Of a DNA stretch of 64,000 nucleotides, positions 53,139 through 63,451 are shown one piece after another. The first letter of the stretch is position 1, and every line of letters begins with the position of its first letter. Source of the stretch: Cytophagales bacterium. Its GTDB lineage: Bacteria; Bacteroidota; Bacteroidia; Cytophagales; Cyclobacteriaceae. The position numbers were made by a program, and so were the translations under genes. The notes below the pieces were generated by a model that did no database searches, was not told the origin of the DNA, and saw only the letters and a list, made by a program, of their open reading frames with translations. The stretch covers positions 25,757-89,756 of the forward strand of contig JANYHW010000178.1 of assembly GCA_025358885.1 (NCBI GenBank). Direction: 5' to 3'.

Positions 53139-53996
53139 CTATTTGAATTTCGCTGACACCCAGAAACTGGATGTGGAAGACATGGGGCTGCTCGAACTGC
53201 CTCGGGGTGGAGTGCCCAATCCCCGGCCCATACCAGAACCTCCTCCCCCTCCACCTCCATAGCCTCCACCTCCATAACCACCGCTTCCCCTACCGCTTCC
53301 GCTGTACCCCTGATTTGAACCGGGTGAAGCGCTGCCACCTTTGGTCGGCGGCGGAACAAATTTTCCTGTTTCAAAACCGATTCCAATAACTGAAATGGCG
53401 GCTTTCGACATCCGGAATGATTTAAATGGGACAATTGCCTCATAGGTCAAAATCAATCCATCTTCGTCGCTAACAATGGCCACTTTTATTCCATTGGTAA
53501 TTCCTGATCGTGTACTGGTCAGAGGATCATCCGCCAAACCCAGCAATTCAAGTATTTCTGCATCTTTGATTACAGCCTTAATCATTTCCTTTTGAAAATC
53601 CGCCCGTTGGCTTGAGGACATGTTGCTTCGGTTTTCGCCTGACTTACTCATCGCTTCGATACGGTCATGGGCCTCTGCACCGGTTGGAAATTTCAATCCC
53701 AACTTCTCTTTTTTCTTCCCTTTAGGATCCATCCACAAGGTCAAGCCAAAGAGTGCAATTTTTCGGCGTATTAATTCATCGCCGGTCTTCATCCTGACGT
53801 ACAGGTTATTGTCGTCGCTGCAGACATTGTAGCTGAACTTGTTTTCGTCCCCTTTGATCCACTCCATGGGCCACTCGTCCGCCTGACCGTCTATTTGAAG
53901 CAGAGAGGCAAGCTGGCAATTACCAGGCTCAGGATCCTGCGCAACAGCTGATATGGACAATGCCATCATCAGGAGCAGTAGAATTCTGTGTTTCAT
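53139..53996 (-). CDS. Exported CBM9-like protein with Gly-rich C-terminus
   Basis: 285 residues from ATG 53996 (signal peptide MKHRILLLLMMALSISAVAQ). The mature N-terminus reads LLQIDGQADEWP and then NVCSDDNNLYVRMKTGD, the pattern of CBM9/DOMON-like beta domains that often bind sugars or haem. A long charged helix (~110-160) interrupts it. After KFVPPP the protein becomes Gly/Ser-rich (repeated YGGGG), then ends in SSFWVSAKF. The Gly-rich part encodes misleading open frames on other phases. Role unknown; 16 bp upstream of purM. Confidence 0.75.
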   Translation of the reverse strand: MKHRILLLLMMALSISAVAQDPEPGNCQLASLLQIDGQADEWPMEWIKGDENKFSYNVCSDDNNLYVRMKTGDELIRRKIALFGLTLWMDPKGKKKEKLGLKFPTGAEAHDRIEAMSKSGENRSNMSSSQRADFQKEMIKAVIKDAEILELLGLADDPLTSTRSGITNGIKVAIVSDEDGLILTYEAIVPFKSFRMSKAAISVIGIGFETGKFVPPPTKGGSASPGSNQGYSGSGRGSGGYGGGGYGGGGGGGSGMGRGLGTPPRGSSSSPMSSTSSFWVSAKFK

Positions 53997-54019
53997 ATGA
54001 ATAGGATTGAAATTCAGGA

Positions 54020-54027
54020 CAAAGTTA
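54020..54027 (-). promoter_or_regulatory. Putative -7 promoter element of CBM9-like gene
   Basis: The minus strand reads TAACTTTG (exact TAnnTTTG), 23 bases before the ATG at 53996. A TTTG at 54044-54047 lies 16 bases upstream, closer than the usual 19-21. Confidence 0.4.
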
Positions 54028-54058
54028 TCAAATCCTAATGAAGCAAACTGCGAAAGAG

Positions 54059-54592
54059 TTACGAGAATCTGAGCTTCCGGTAAAGCTCCCAGGCTATTAT
54101 TCCAACGCAAACGGAAATATTCAGCGAATGCTTGGTCCCTGCCTGAGGCACCTCGAGTGCCAGGTCGGCAAGTTCAAGCACTTCATCACTCACTCCATCC
54201 ACTTCATTTCCAAAAACCAGACAGTACTTTGTTTCAGAGTCCGGCATAAATTGCTGCAAGGGTGTGCTTTCCGTGGTTTGTTCTATGACGACGATGGTAT
54301 AGTTTCTGCGTTTCAATTCCTGAACGGCCAATCCCGGATGTTGCGCATACTCCCACTCCACCGAATCAGTGGCACCGAGCGCGGTTTTATGAATTTCACG
54401 ATGTGGTGGAGTGCCGGTAATGCCCGTCAGGTAAATTTTTTCAATGCAGAAGGCGTCTGCCGTACGAAAAGCAGATCCCACATTGTGGAGGCTGCGGACA
54501 TTGTCGAGTAAAATGGCGACCGGAAGTTTTGTCGCTTCCTTGAATTTATTTACCGAAAGGCGGCCCAGTTCCTCCAGCTTAAGTTTTTTCAT
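54059..54592 (-). CDS. SpoU/TrmH-family RNA methyltransferase
   Basis: 177 residues from ATG 54592. SPOUT enzymes 2'-O-methylate tRNA or rRNA through a knotted SAM site. Motif 1 is LLDNVRSLHNVGSAFRTADAF, motif 2 LVFGNEVDGVSDE and motif 3 VPQAGTKHSLNISVCVG. No N-terminal substrate-binding extension is present, so it is the short, catalytic-domain-only type. Target nucleotide cannot be inferred. Confidence 0.92.
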   Translation of the reverse strand: MKKLKLEELGRLSVNKFKEATKLPVAILLDNVRSLHNVGSAFRTADAFCIEKIYLTGITGTPPHREIHKTALGATDSVEWEYAQHPGLAVQELKRRNYTIVVIEQTTESTPLQQFMPDSETKYCLVFGNEVDGVSDEVLELADLALEVPQAGTKHSLNISVCVGIIAWELYRKLRFS

Positions 54593-54634
54593 GCGCGAAG
54601 ATACGCAAGTATAAAAACCGACCATCGACAAAGA

Positions 54635-54659
54635 TCACGCAACCCGAATGATTGCGTGA
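54635..54659 (-). terminator. Probable Rho-independent terminator
   Basis: An 8-bp perfect stem TCACGCAA/TTGCGTGA with a 9-base loop, followed on the minus strand by TCTTTGT. It lies 23 bp after the stop of the small Ig-like exported protein gene and before the RNA methyltransferase gene, so it would separate the two. Confidence 0.5.
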
Positions 54660-54682
54660 CCGTGAATGGCCTTCATTGCACT

Positions 54683-55084
54683 TTACTTGGCCACGATGTT
54701 ATCGTTCGTTACCAAAAGCTTCAAAATCGAGCCCTTAGTTTTGTGGTAGATGGTGCCATTGAGTACAAGGTTATAGGATCCTGAACTGGCAGCAGGGTCC
54801 GCTGTTATGGTTGCCATGCTGCTCTCAAAGTTTCCAGAGACTGGCGCATAGGTAACAGTGATGCCGGTTGGCAGCGCACTGGAAAAGCCCAATTCAGTGA
54901 TTCCCTTGGCAAAAGATTTTGACCGGGCAATCAATACAGTTAGGGTCTTGCTTTCTCCAGGCCTGATGGAGAGACTGCTCTCAGACAGATTGATGGTAAA
55001 TTCCGAACGGGGGATTTCATTTTTTGTTTGTGACCAGCCGGTGGAAATAACGAACAAGGCCAATGCGGTGAATAGATTTTTCAT
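54683..55084 (-). CDS. Small exported Ig-like protein
   Basis: 133 residues from ATG 55084, giving a signal peptide (MKNLFTALALFVISTGWSQ); 24 upstream in-frame residues are not leader-like. The mature domain is a single Ig-like/COG1470-type beta-sandwich: SESSLSIRPGESKTLTVLI, LPTGITVTYAPVSGNF, and GSYNLVLNGTIYHKTKG. No sorting signal or lipobox. It follows the LytTR regulator gene on the same strand. A TTTGTTT/AAACAAA hairpin (55092-55109) lies just before its start codon. Confidence 0.75.
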   Translation of the reverse strand: MKNLFTALALFVISTGWSQTKNEIPRSEFTINLSESSLSIRPGESKTLTVLIARSKSFAKGITELGFSSALPTGITVTYAPVSGNFESSMATITADPAASSGSYNLVLNGTIYHKTKGSILKLLVTNDNIVAK

Positions 55085-55220
55085 AAGGATTTTTGTTTTT
55101 TCAAACAAACGCAGGTCCAGCGCACGAAGCCAAGCGAGAAGCAGCTTTTGGGGCAAAAGGAGAGTTATTTGAGGTGATCAAAAACCCATGGGGTGAACGA
55201 CAAAGTGCTGGGGTCAATGG

Positions 55221-56168
55221 TCAGCTGAGTTCCATCATGTTTCGAAGCTGACTTATTTTATCCATTACCTCTTTGCCCTTGGGGCGGGAAACCGGAATGG
55301 AAAATCCAGTCCCCTGGATCTGCAGTTTGTATCCATTTGTATTGCCGCTGATGGCACTTATGGCATTTACGTTTACGATAAAAGACCGGTGGCACCGAAG
55401 TGCAAAGGAGTTGTCAAGTTGTGCTTCAATGTTTTTCAGGTTTACCCTAAGGAGTTTTTTTCTCACTTCTTCTCCTTCTCTCCATGTCACGGTGGAGTAA
55501 TTGTCGTCTGCTTCCACGAAAAGTAAATCTGGCAGGTTGAAAGAAAGACTTTCGCTGGTATCGGAATACAACGTGATGTGGTTGTCGGCCCTGGGCGTAT
55601 CTTTTTTGAGGGCTTGTATTTTTTGAAGTTCGCGGTTGCTCTTAATAGCCTCCTGTAGGTTCCGTTGAAGAAGGTGCGCTTTTAGAAAAAGCGTTGTGAG
55701 CGCAATGGGGATAATTCCTTTCAGGGCCACCTGCGTGTTTACATGATTGGCGACTGTCATCCAGGAAAGTTCCTGGCAAACAAAAAGCTTCTCGATCACC
55801 GTGCACAACGCACTGATCAAAATCAAATGTCCAAGGTTAAGGAAGATGTACTTTCTGTAATTCCAGGTAACAGGGTCCATTGCCGCCGGGAACAGTTTTG
55901 GAAGGACCAGGATGTTAAAAGAAAGGGAAACAAAGGTGATCGAACCATGCAGCCATTGGAGGTTGCTGGTCGGCCTGAATTCGTTTGGTGTCCTGAACAC
56001 ATAGAGAAAAAGAGTCACGAAAATGCTTAGCACAAATACCAGCACAAGGTTCTTGCGGTCATCGTTGAGATAGAATGGAAAGGGTGCTTTCAGGGAGTCC
56101 GACATGCCTTCCATTATCCCCCTGCGCGCGGTGCGACCTTCGACCCTTACGGTGTTTGACTCTAGCAT
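55221..56168 (-). CDS. Membrane-bound LytTR-family DNA-binding regulator
   Basis: About 315 residues from ATG 56168; ATGs at 56114 and 56105 are alternatives. Four membrane helices occupy ~40-165 (VLVFVLSIFVTLFLYVF and others). A coiled linker follows, then a LytTR DNA-binding domain (~205-315): DLLFVEADDNYSTVTW, LRVNLKNIEAQL, FALRCHRSFIVNVNAI and FSIPVSRPKGKEV. It has no receiver or kinase domain, so it is a one-component membrane regulator. LytTR proteins bind direct repeats upstream of targets; the exported Ig-like gene 136 bp downstream is a possible target. Confidence 0.87.
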   Translation of the reverse strand: MLESNTVRVEGRTARRGIMEGMSDSLKAPFPFYLNDDRKNLVLVFVLSIFVTLFLYVFRTPNEFRPTSNLQWLHGSITFVSLSFNILVLPKLFPAAMDPVTWNYRKYIFLNLGHLILISALCTVIEKLFVCQELSWMTVANHVNTQVALKGIIPIALTTLFLKAHLLQRNLQEAIKSNRELQKIQALKKDTPRADNHITLYSDTSESLSFNLPDLLFVEADDNYSTVTWREGEEVRKKLLRVNLKNIEAQLDNSFALRCHRSFIVNVNAISAISGNTNGYKLQIQGTGFSIPVSRPKGKEVMDKISQLRNMMELS

Positions 56169-56335
56169 AATCCACAAACTGAAAAATCCTGGCTATGGTT
56201 GCAAGAAAATCCTGATCCATTCAGTCAAAAAAATAGATTTTGGGGTGAAAAGCCGGTAAAAGGGGCAGATTGCAAATCAAAAAATAGTAGGAATCCGAAA
56301 TTTCAATTCTGCATTCTTACTGCATCTTTGCCGCC

Positions 56336-58939
56336 ATGGCCGCAGCCGGAGCAATGGATACCCCCCTTATGAAACAATACAACGCCATCAAGGCGAAGTA
56401 TCCAGGAGCCTTATTGCTCTTTCGGGTGGGTGACTTCTATGAGACTTTTGGACAAGATGCCATTGAGGCCAGCAAGGTACTTGACATCGTCCTGACCAAG
56501 CGGGGAAATGGCTCTGCCTCCGAAATCGAACTCGCTGGATTTCCCCATCATGCATTGGATTCCTACTTGCCCAGGTTGGTGCGGGCCGGACATCGGGTTG
56601 CCATTTGTGATCAGCTGGAGGATCCCCGGTTTGTGAAAGGCATTGTGAAGCGGGGGGTAACAGAATTGGTGACCCCGGGCGTATCCTATAATGACAATGT
56701 GCTGGAGCGCAAACGAAATAATTTTCTGGCATCAGTATACGCATCCAAAGAATTCGTAGGTATTGCCTTTCTCGATATCAGTACCGGCGAATTTTTTTGC
56801 GCACAGGGAGGTGAAGGCTATGTGCTTAAACTTATCCAGAGTCTGAGTCCATCTGAAATCATCTTTTGTAAAAGTCAGCGGGAAAAATTTGAAAAACATT
56901 TCAGTGAAGGATATGCCACATTCGCCTTAGATGATTGGGTGTATGCTTTTGACTTTGCTCATGATAAACTGTTGTCACAATTCAAGACAACCACGCTAAA
57001 GGGATTTGGTGTCGACGGCCTGGACCAGGCCATTGTGGCCGCCGGGGCGATACTCCATTATCTCGAAGCCACTGAACACAAGGACACACACCACATCGCC
57101 TCCATCGCCCGTATGGACGAGGAGACTTATGTCTGGCTCGACAAGTTTACCATCCGGAATCTTGAACTCATTTCTTCTCCCCATGAGGGAGGAGTCCCCC
57201 TGCTTCGCATCCTGGATCAAACCGTGACGCCGATGGGATCCCGTCAGTTACGCAAGTGGATGGTACTCCCCTTAAAGGATAAAGTCTCTATAGAAGGTCG
57301 ACTTGAAGTTGTGGACAAATTTTTTAATGAAAACGAACTTGCAGAAAAAATCACTGACCATCTTCGGCAAATCGCTGACCTTGAAAGGTTGATTTCAAAA
57401 GTCGCGGTCGGGCGCATCAACCCCCGGGAACTGGTTCAAATGAAAAGGTCGCTGCTTGCCATATTGCCAGTGAAAGAATTGATTTCCGCGGCAAGCACTC
57501 CTGAACTAAAGAAATTGGGAGGTCAATTGAATAAATGTGAATTCCTGCTGGAGAAAATCGAAAAGGAACTGAAAGACGATGCGCCCATGCTTGTGCACCA
57601 GGGTGGCATTATCAAAGAGGGGGTAAGCACTGAACTGGATGAACTTCGCGCCATTGCTTTCTCAGGGAAAGATTACTTGCTGCAGATTCAAAGGCGCGAA
57701 GTCGAACGGACCGGAATCAACTCTTTGAAGATTTCGTACAACAAGGTTTTTGGGTACTATCTCGAAGTGAGCAATGCCAACAAGGATAAGGTACCCGTAG
57801 ATTGGATTCGCAAGCAAACACTCGTCAACGCCGAACGATATATTACCGAGGAACTAAAGGTGTATGAAGAAAAAATCCTGCACGCCGAGGAGAAGTTAAC
57901 GGTGCTGGAGCAAAAGCTTTTTCTTGAACTGGTTCATCATGCTGCTGACTTTGTATCACATATTCAGCAAAATGCGCGGGTCATCGCGGTATTGGATTGT
58001 CTTCTGTCGTTTGCCACCGTTGCCCATAGCAACCGGTATTCCAAACCCGGGATAAACGAGTCAACAGAACTTATTATCAAGGCTGGACGCCATCCGGTCA
58101 TAGAAAAGCAATTGCCGTCGGGGGAAGACTACATTCCCAATGACATTTACCTCGACAACGATACCCAGCAAATTCTTATCATAACCGGACCCAACATGGC
58201 CGGAAAGTCTGCGCTGCTGCGACAAACTGCCTTGATTGTGTTGATGGCTCAGATGGGGAGCTATGTTCCGGCCAGTCATGCATCCATTGGCATCGTGGAT
58301 AAAATCTTTACCCGGGTGGGGGCCTCTGACAATTTATCGCGTGGAGAATCAACGTTCATGGTTGAAATGACCGAAACGGCCAGCATCCTAAACAACCTGA
58401 GCGACCGCAGTCTGATCCTGATGGACGAAATCGGCCGGGGCACGAGCACCTATGACGGCGTTTCCATCGCCTGGGCCATCGTGGAATACCTGCACCAGCA
58501 CAAGGATTACAAGCCCAAGACATTATTCGCGACACACTATCATGAACTTAACCAGCTATCCGAGGATTTTGTGCGTGTTAAGAATTATAATGTGAGTGTT
58601 AAAGAGGTGGGCAATAAGATCATATTCATGAGGACGCTGAAAGAAGGTGGCAGCGAGCACAGCTTTGGAATTCATGTGGCCCAGATCGCAGGTATGCCGA
58701 ACAAGATCGTGTTGCGGGCAAACGAAATCCTTCATTTCCTCGAAAAAGACAAACATAAAAACGAGCAAAAGAAAAAACTTGCCGACCTGCCGAAAGAAAA
58801 TTTTCAAATGGCCCTGTTCGAGGCTGACCCTAAGTTCAAGGAAGTTCAGCAATTACTTAGCAAGATTGATATCAATAGCATTAGCCCGGTGGAAGCTTTG
58901 CTGAAATTAAATGAAGTTCTACTTACTCTTAAGAAGTAA
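56336..58939 (+). CDS. mutS: DNA mismatch repair protein MutS
   Basis: 867 residues, full length. MutS recognises mismatches and small loops and starts repair with MutL. The mismatch-binding Phe motif is present as [10 protein letters not shown] (GxFYE-type, residues ~32-41). The ATPase has Walker [14 protein letters not shown] (~617-629), the family block [13 protein letters not shown] and Walker [17 protein letters not shown], followed by [12 protein letters not shown]. The C-terminal dimerisation helices are also present. The start is ATG 56336 after an AT-rich leader. Confidence 0.97.
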   Translation: MAAAGAMDTPLMKQYNAIKAKYPGALLLFRVGDFYETFGQDAIEASKVLDIVLTKRGNGSASEIELAGFPHHALDSYLPRLVRAGHRVAICDQLEDPRFVKGIVKRGVTELVTPGVSYNDNVLERKRNNFLASVYASKEFVGIAFLDISTGEFFCAQGGEGYVLKLIQSLSPSEIIFCKSQREKFEKHFSEGYATFALDDWVYAFDFAHDKLLSQFKTTTLKGFGVDGLDQAIVAAGAILHYLEATEHKDTHHIASIARMDEETYVWLDKFTIRNLELISSPHEGGVPLLRILDQTVTPMGSRQLRKWMVLPLKDKVSIEGRLEVVDKFFNENELAEKITDHLRQIADLERLISKVAVGRINPRELVQMKRSLLAILPVKELISAASTPELKKLGGQLNKCEFLLEKIEKELKDDAPMLVHQGGIIKEGVSTELDELRAIAFSGKDYLLQIQRREVERTGINSLKISYNKVFGYYLEVSNANKDKVPVDWIRKQTLVNAERYITEELKVYEEKILHAEEKLTVLEQKLFLELVHHAADFVSHIQQNARVIAVLDCLLSFATVAHSNRYSKPGINESTELIIKAGRHPVIEKQLPSGEDYIPNDIYLDNDTQQILIITGPNMAGKSALLRQTALIVLMAQMGSYVPASHASIGIVDKIFTRVGASDNLSRGESTFMVEMTETASILNNLSDRSLILMDEIGRGTSTYDGVSIAWAIVEYLHQHKDYKPKTLFATHYHELNQLSEDFVRVKNYNVSVKEVGNKIIFMRTLKEGGSEHSFGIHVAQIAGMPNKIVLRANEILHFLEKDKHKNEQKKKLADLPKENFQMALFEADPKFKEVQQLLSKIDINSISPVEALLKLNEVLLTLKK

Positions 58940-58951
58940 CCTAACACCCCA

Positions 58952-60181
<1,230 letters not shown>

Positions 60182-60210
60182 AGACGGGGTGTTAAGTAAT
60201 GGGTGGAGGA

Positions 60211-61494
60211 CTAGAGTTTGGCATCAATCATCTCAAACTGAGTATATGGTACAAGCACTTTGGGTACACGAATGCCGTCAGGTGTTTGATTATTTTCGAG
60301 AATGGCCGCAACGATTCTGGGAAGCGCGAGGGCACTGCCATTCAGAGTATGCAATAATTGCGTTTTACCTTCTTTGTTTTTATAGCGCAGCTTCAACCTG
60401 CTGGCCTGGAACGTCTCAAAGTTGCTGACAGAACTTACTTCCAGCCAACGTTGCTGAGCTGCAGCATAGACTTCCAGATCATACGTCATCGCGGAGTTGA
60501 ATCCCGTATCTCCTCCACAAAGCAGGAGTTTGCGGTAGGGAAGTTCCAGCTTCTCCAACAGACCCTGAACGTAAAGACACATTGCTTCAAGTGTCTCATA
60601 AGATTCTTCTGCTTTTCTTATTTGTACAATCTCCACCTTGTCAAACTGGTGCAGACGATTCAATCCGCGAACATGAGCTCCCCAACTTCCCGCCTCGCGA
60701 CGGAAACATGGCGTATAACCTACATGGCGGATAGGCAGATCCTGCTCGTTGAGTATGACATCCCGGTAGAGGTTCGTGATGGGTACTTCTGCCGTAGGGA
60801 TAAGATAAAGTTCATCTTCTGCTATAAAATACATTTGTCCTTCCTTGTCGGGAAGCTGTCCTGTACCATAACCACTTGCTTTATTCACCACAATGGGTGG
60901 CTGGATTTCGGTATAACCCTGTCGCGATGCCTCCTCCAGGAAGAAGTTGATCAGTGCCCGCTGGAACTTTGCCCCCTTGCCTTTGTATACCGGAAAACCT
61001 GCGCCGGAGATTTTGTTACCCAGATCAAAATCTATGATATCATATTTTTTGATCAGCTCCCAGTGGGGCTGTACATCAGGCGGTAATGTCGGTATTTGTC
61101 CATGCTGATATACATTCAGGTTATCCTCGGCCCCTTTGCCGGCAGGGACTTTATCGGCAGGCACATTGGGTATAAGGTAAAGAACCCTCTGGAGTTCCTC
61201 CTCCGCTTTCAGCAGCTCCTGACCCAGCTCCGATGCCACCTTCTTGTTAGAAGCCATCTTGGCAATCATTTCATCTGCCTGTTGCTTCTGGCCAGACTTC
61301 ATCAGGTTGCCTACCTCCTTTGAAATGCGGTTGACCTCCCCTACCAGATCATCGTGTTCCTTCTGTTTCTCCCTCCGGATCTTGTCGACTGTGAGAGCCT
61401 CATTGACCAGCACTTCAGCGTCCCTCATGTTTCGCTTCTTCAGTCCCTCCAATACCTTTCCCACATTTTCCCGTATGACATTGATCTGCAGCAT
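60211..61494 (-). CDS. serS: Seryl-tRNA synthetase
   Basis: 427 residues. The N-terminal coiled-coil arm (~1-105) contacts the tRNA-Ser long variable arm. The class II core shows the serine-site TAEVPITNLYRD, motif 2 PCFRREAGSWGAHVRGLNR, and motif 3 NGSALALPRIVAAILEN. The gene starts at ATG 61494; an exact TAATTTTG promoter element lies 18 bases upstream. Divergent from rho. Confidence 0.97.
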   Translation of the reverse strand: MLQINVIRENVGKVLEGLKKRNMRDAEVLVNEALTVDKIRREKQKEHDDLVGEVNRISKEVGNLMKSGQKQQADEMIAKMASNKKVASELGQELLKAEEELQRVLYLIPNVPADKVPAGKGAEDNLNVYQHGQIPTLPPDVQPHWELIKKYDIIDFDLGNKISGAGFPVYKGKGAKFQRALINFFLEEASRQGYTEIQPPIVVNKASGYGTGQLPDKEGQMYFIAEDELYLIPTAEVPITNLYRDVILNEQDLPIRHVGYTPCFRREAGSWGAHVRGLNRLHQFDKVEIVQIRKAEESYETLEAMCLYVQGLLEKLELPYRKLLLCGGDTGFNSAMTYDLEVYAAAQQRWLEVSSVSNFETFQASRLKLRYKNKEGKTQLLHTLNGSALALPRIVAAILENNQTPDGIRVPKVLVPYTQFEMIDAKL

Positions 61495-61512
61495 GTACTT
61501 CGTTTAGATCGA

Positions 61513-61520
61513 CAAAATTA
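61513..61520 (-). promoter_or_regulatory. Putative -7 promoter element of serS
   Basis: The minus strand reads TAATTTTG, an exact TAnnTTTG match 18 bases before the serS ATG. Confidence 0.4.
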
Positions 61521-61590
61521 CAAACCTTATCTTTAACAATACTTTTGCCTTATCACCATGAACTCCCTGATTATAAATTTTTAGGGTGAA

Positions 61591-61621
61591 TTTGATAATA
61601 TTCCATTTTGACCTATACTTG
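61591..61621 (+). promoter_or_regulatory. Putative rho promoter (-33/-7)
   Basis: TTTG (61591-61594), a 19-base spacer and TATACTTG (61614-61621) fit the Bacteroidota promoter (TTTG, 19-21, TAnnTTTG) with one mismatch. Transcription would start near 61628, giving a ~157-base leader before rho. Confidence 0.5.
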
Positions 61622-61705
61622 CAGGGTCAATCAGGCCTTCCCGGCCGTTCCCGATAGATAAATTCAACGTTTTACTGTTCTTACCATTAAAAATGTATTG
61701 ATTTT

Positions 61706-61784
61706 GTCGGACTCCCCCGACCTCTCTGACGTGACTTTTCACTTATTTATCATCAACATACTACAACTACTTTTTTAAATTCTC
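61706..61784 (+). promoter_or_regulatory. Structured and G-poor rho leader, candidate autoregulatory region
   Basis: A 5-bp hairpin GTCGG-ACTCCC-CCGAC (61706-61721) is followed by pyrimidine-rich, G-poor sequence from about 61735 to the rho ATG at 61785. Such unstructured C/T-rich RNA is what Rho binds, and rho genes are commonly autoregulated by termination in their leader. Here this is inference from composition. Confidence 0.35.
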
Positions 61785-63350
61785 ATGTATACTATTGACG
61801 ACCTCAATGTCAGGCTCCTGTCTGAATTAAAGGACATAGCCGAAGAAATGGGTGTAAAGAACGCCAAGAAACTTGCGAAGCAGGAATTGGTGTACAAAAT
61901 CCTCGATCAACAGGCAAAAGCTGAAGAAGCAGCCCCGGCGAAAAAGAACAATGAAGATTCGGCCGACCGCAAGATGCGTCCCCGCAGACGTGAAAATGTT
62001 GCACCCCCTGCCGCTCCCAAACAAAAGGAATTGTCTTCAGAAGAGCTCCTGCAGTCCGTGGATCTGGACATTGATCAGAATGTGACCCGTTTCGACGAAC
62101 CTCAGCCCAAATACGAAGAGACGCAGCAGCCTCAATCTTCCACCCAACAGCCTTCACCTAACATTAATGAACCGCCTCCGCGCGAATTTCAACAAGACCG
62201 CCAGCAGCAGGCACGGATCCTGAATATCAAGGATTTCGATGGTGCTATTACTAACGAGGGTGTTCTTGAACTCATGCAAGATGGATACGGATTCCTCCGC
62301 TCATCCGACTATAATTACCTGGCCAGTCCCGATGACATTTATGTCTCTCCATCACAAATAAAATTGCTCGGCCTGAAAACCGGTGATACGGTGCGGGGTC
62401 AAATCCGGCCGCCGAAAGAAGGTGAGAAATACTTTGCGCTTCTTAAGGTCGACAACGTCAATGGAAAAACCACAGAAGAAATTCGTGACCGGGTTGCCTT
62501 CGAGTACCTGACGCCCCTGTTCCCGAACGAAAAACTAAAACTGAGCACAACGCCGGACAATATGTCTACGCGTATCCTGGATCTTTTTTCCCCAATAGGA
62601 AAAGGGCAACGGGGTATGATTGTAGCACAACCCAAGACCGGTAAGACGGTGTTGTTAAAGCAAATTGCCAACGCCATAGCCGAAAATCATCCTGAAGTCT
62701 ATCTCATTGTCCTGCTCATCGATGAACGTCCGGAGGAAGTTACCGATATGGCGCGCAGTGTAAGGGCTGAGGTGATCGCTTCCACTTTTGATGAACAGGC
62801 AGACCGCCATGTGAAAATCGCCAGCATCGTGCTGGAGAAGGCCAAGCGTATGACGGAGTGTGGTCATGATGTTGTCATTTTATTAGACTCACTTACCCGC
62901 CTGGCCCGGGCTTACAATACAGTGGTGCCATCGTCAGGAAAAATACTTTCCGGTGGTGTGGATGCCAATGCCCTTCATAAACCAAAACGCTTCTTCGGCG
63001 CCGCTCGTAAAATTGAAAACGGTGGCTCGCTCACTATCATCGCCACTGCCCTCATTGACACGGGTTCGAAGATGGACGAGGTAATTTTTGAAGAATTTAA
63101 GGGTACCGGCAATATGGAATTGGTGCTTGACAGAAAGCTATCTAACAAGCGTGTTTATCCTGCCATCGACGTCCCTGCTTCCGGAACAAGACGCGAAGAC
63201 CTCCTAATGAAAGACGACGAACTGGCCCGCGTCTGGATCCTGCGTAAGTACATGAGCGATATGAACTCTATCGAAGCCATGGAATTCCTCCTCAGCAAGA
63301 TGAAAGGAACAAGGAATAACGGAGAGTTTTTGATTTCGATGAATGGGTAG
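61785..63350 (+). CDS. rho: Transcription termination factor Rho with disordered insert
   Basis: 521 residues, about 100 longer than Escherichia coli Rho. The N-terminal helix bundle (~1-45) is followed by a charged, Gln/Pro-rich low-complexity insert (~46-145). The primary RNA-binding OB fold has [14 protein letters not shown], and the RecA-like motor has Walker [11 protein letters not shown] (~280-290), [13 protein letters not shown], Walker [16 protein letters not shown], the R loop [21 protein letters not shown] and [18 protein letters not shown]. Bacteroides Rho proteins also have a disordered insert reported to drive condensate formation. A strong hairpin terminator follows 29 bp after the stop. 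Confidence 0.97.
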   Translation: MYTIDDLNVRLLSELKDIAEEMGVKNAKKLAKQELVYKILDQQAKAEEAAPAKKNNEDSADRKMRPRRRENVAPPAAPKQKELSSEELLQSVDLDIDQNVTRFDEPQPKYEETQQPQSSTQQPSPNINEPPPREFQQDRQQQARILNIKDFDGAITNEGVLELMQDGYGFLRSSDYNYLASPDDIYVSPSQIKLLGLKTGDTVRGQIRPPKEGEKYFALLKVDNVNGKTTEEIRDRVAFEYLTPLFPNEKLKLSTTPDNMSTRILDLFSPIGKGQRGMIVAQPKTGKTVLLKQIANAIAENHPEVYLIVLLIDERPEEVTDMARSVRAEVIASTFDEQADRHVKIASIVLEKAKRMTECGHDVVILLDSLTRLARAYNTVVPSSGKILSGGVDANALHKPKRFFGAARKIENGGSLTIIATALIDTGSKMDEVIFEEFKGTGNMELVLDRKLSNKRVYPAIDVPASGTRREDLLMKDDELARVWILRKYMSDMNSIEAMEFLLSKMKGTRNNGEFLISMNG

Positions 63351-63379
63351 TTAATTTGATAATTGACTGATTTGAAAAT

Positions 63380-63403
63380 AAGGCGCGGATGATTCCGTGC
63401 CTT
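63380..63403. terminator. Bidirectional Rho-independent terminator
   Basis: AAGGCGCGGA-TGAT-TCCGTGCCTT forms a 10-bp stem with one G-U pair and a 4-base loop. It is flanked by A-rich sequence on the left and TCTTATT on the right, so it can end both rho and the convergent helicase transcript. Confidence 0.7.
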
Positions 63404-63451
63404 TCTTATTAGTAAAAAATCAAGGTTCACAGCACGAGCACGATTTTCAAA

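Noticed and set aside
53123-53443. 107-codon upstream extension of the purM frame
   Set aside because: It overlaps the Gly-rich end of the CBM9-like gene in another frame, is Val/Glu/Pro-rich without family similarity, and precedes the conserved PurM start.
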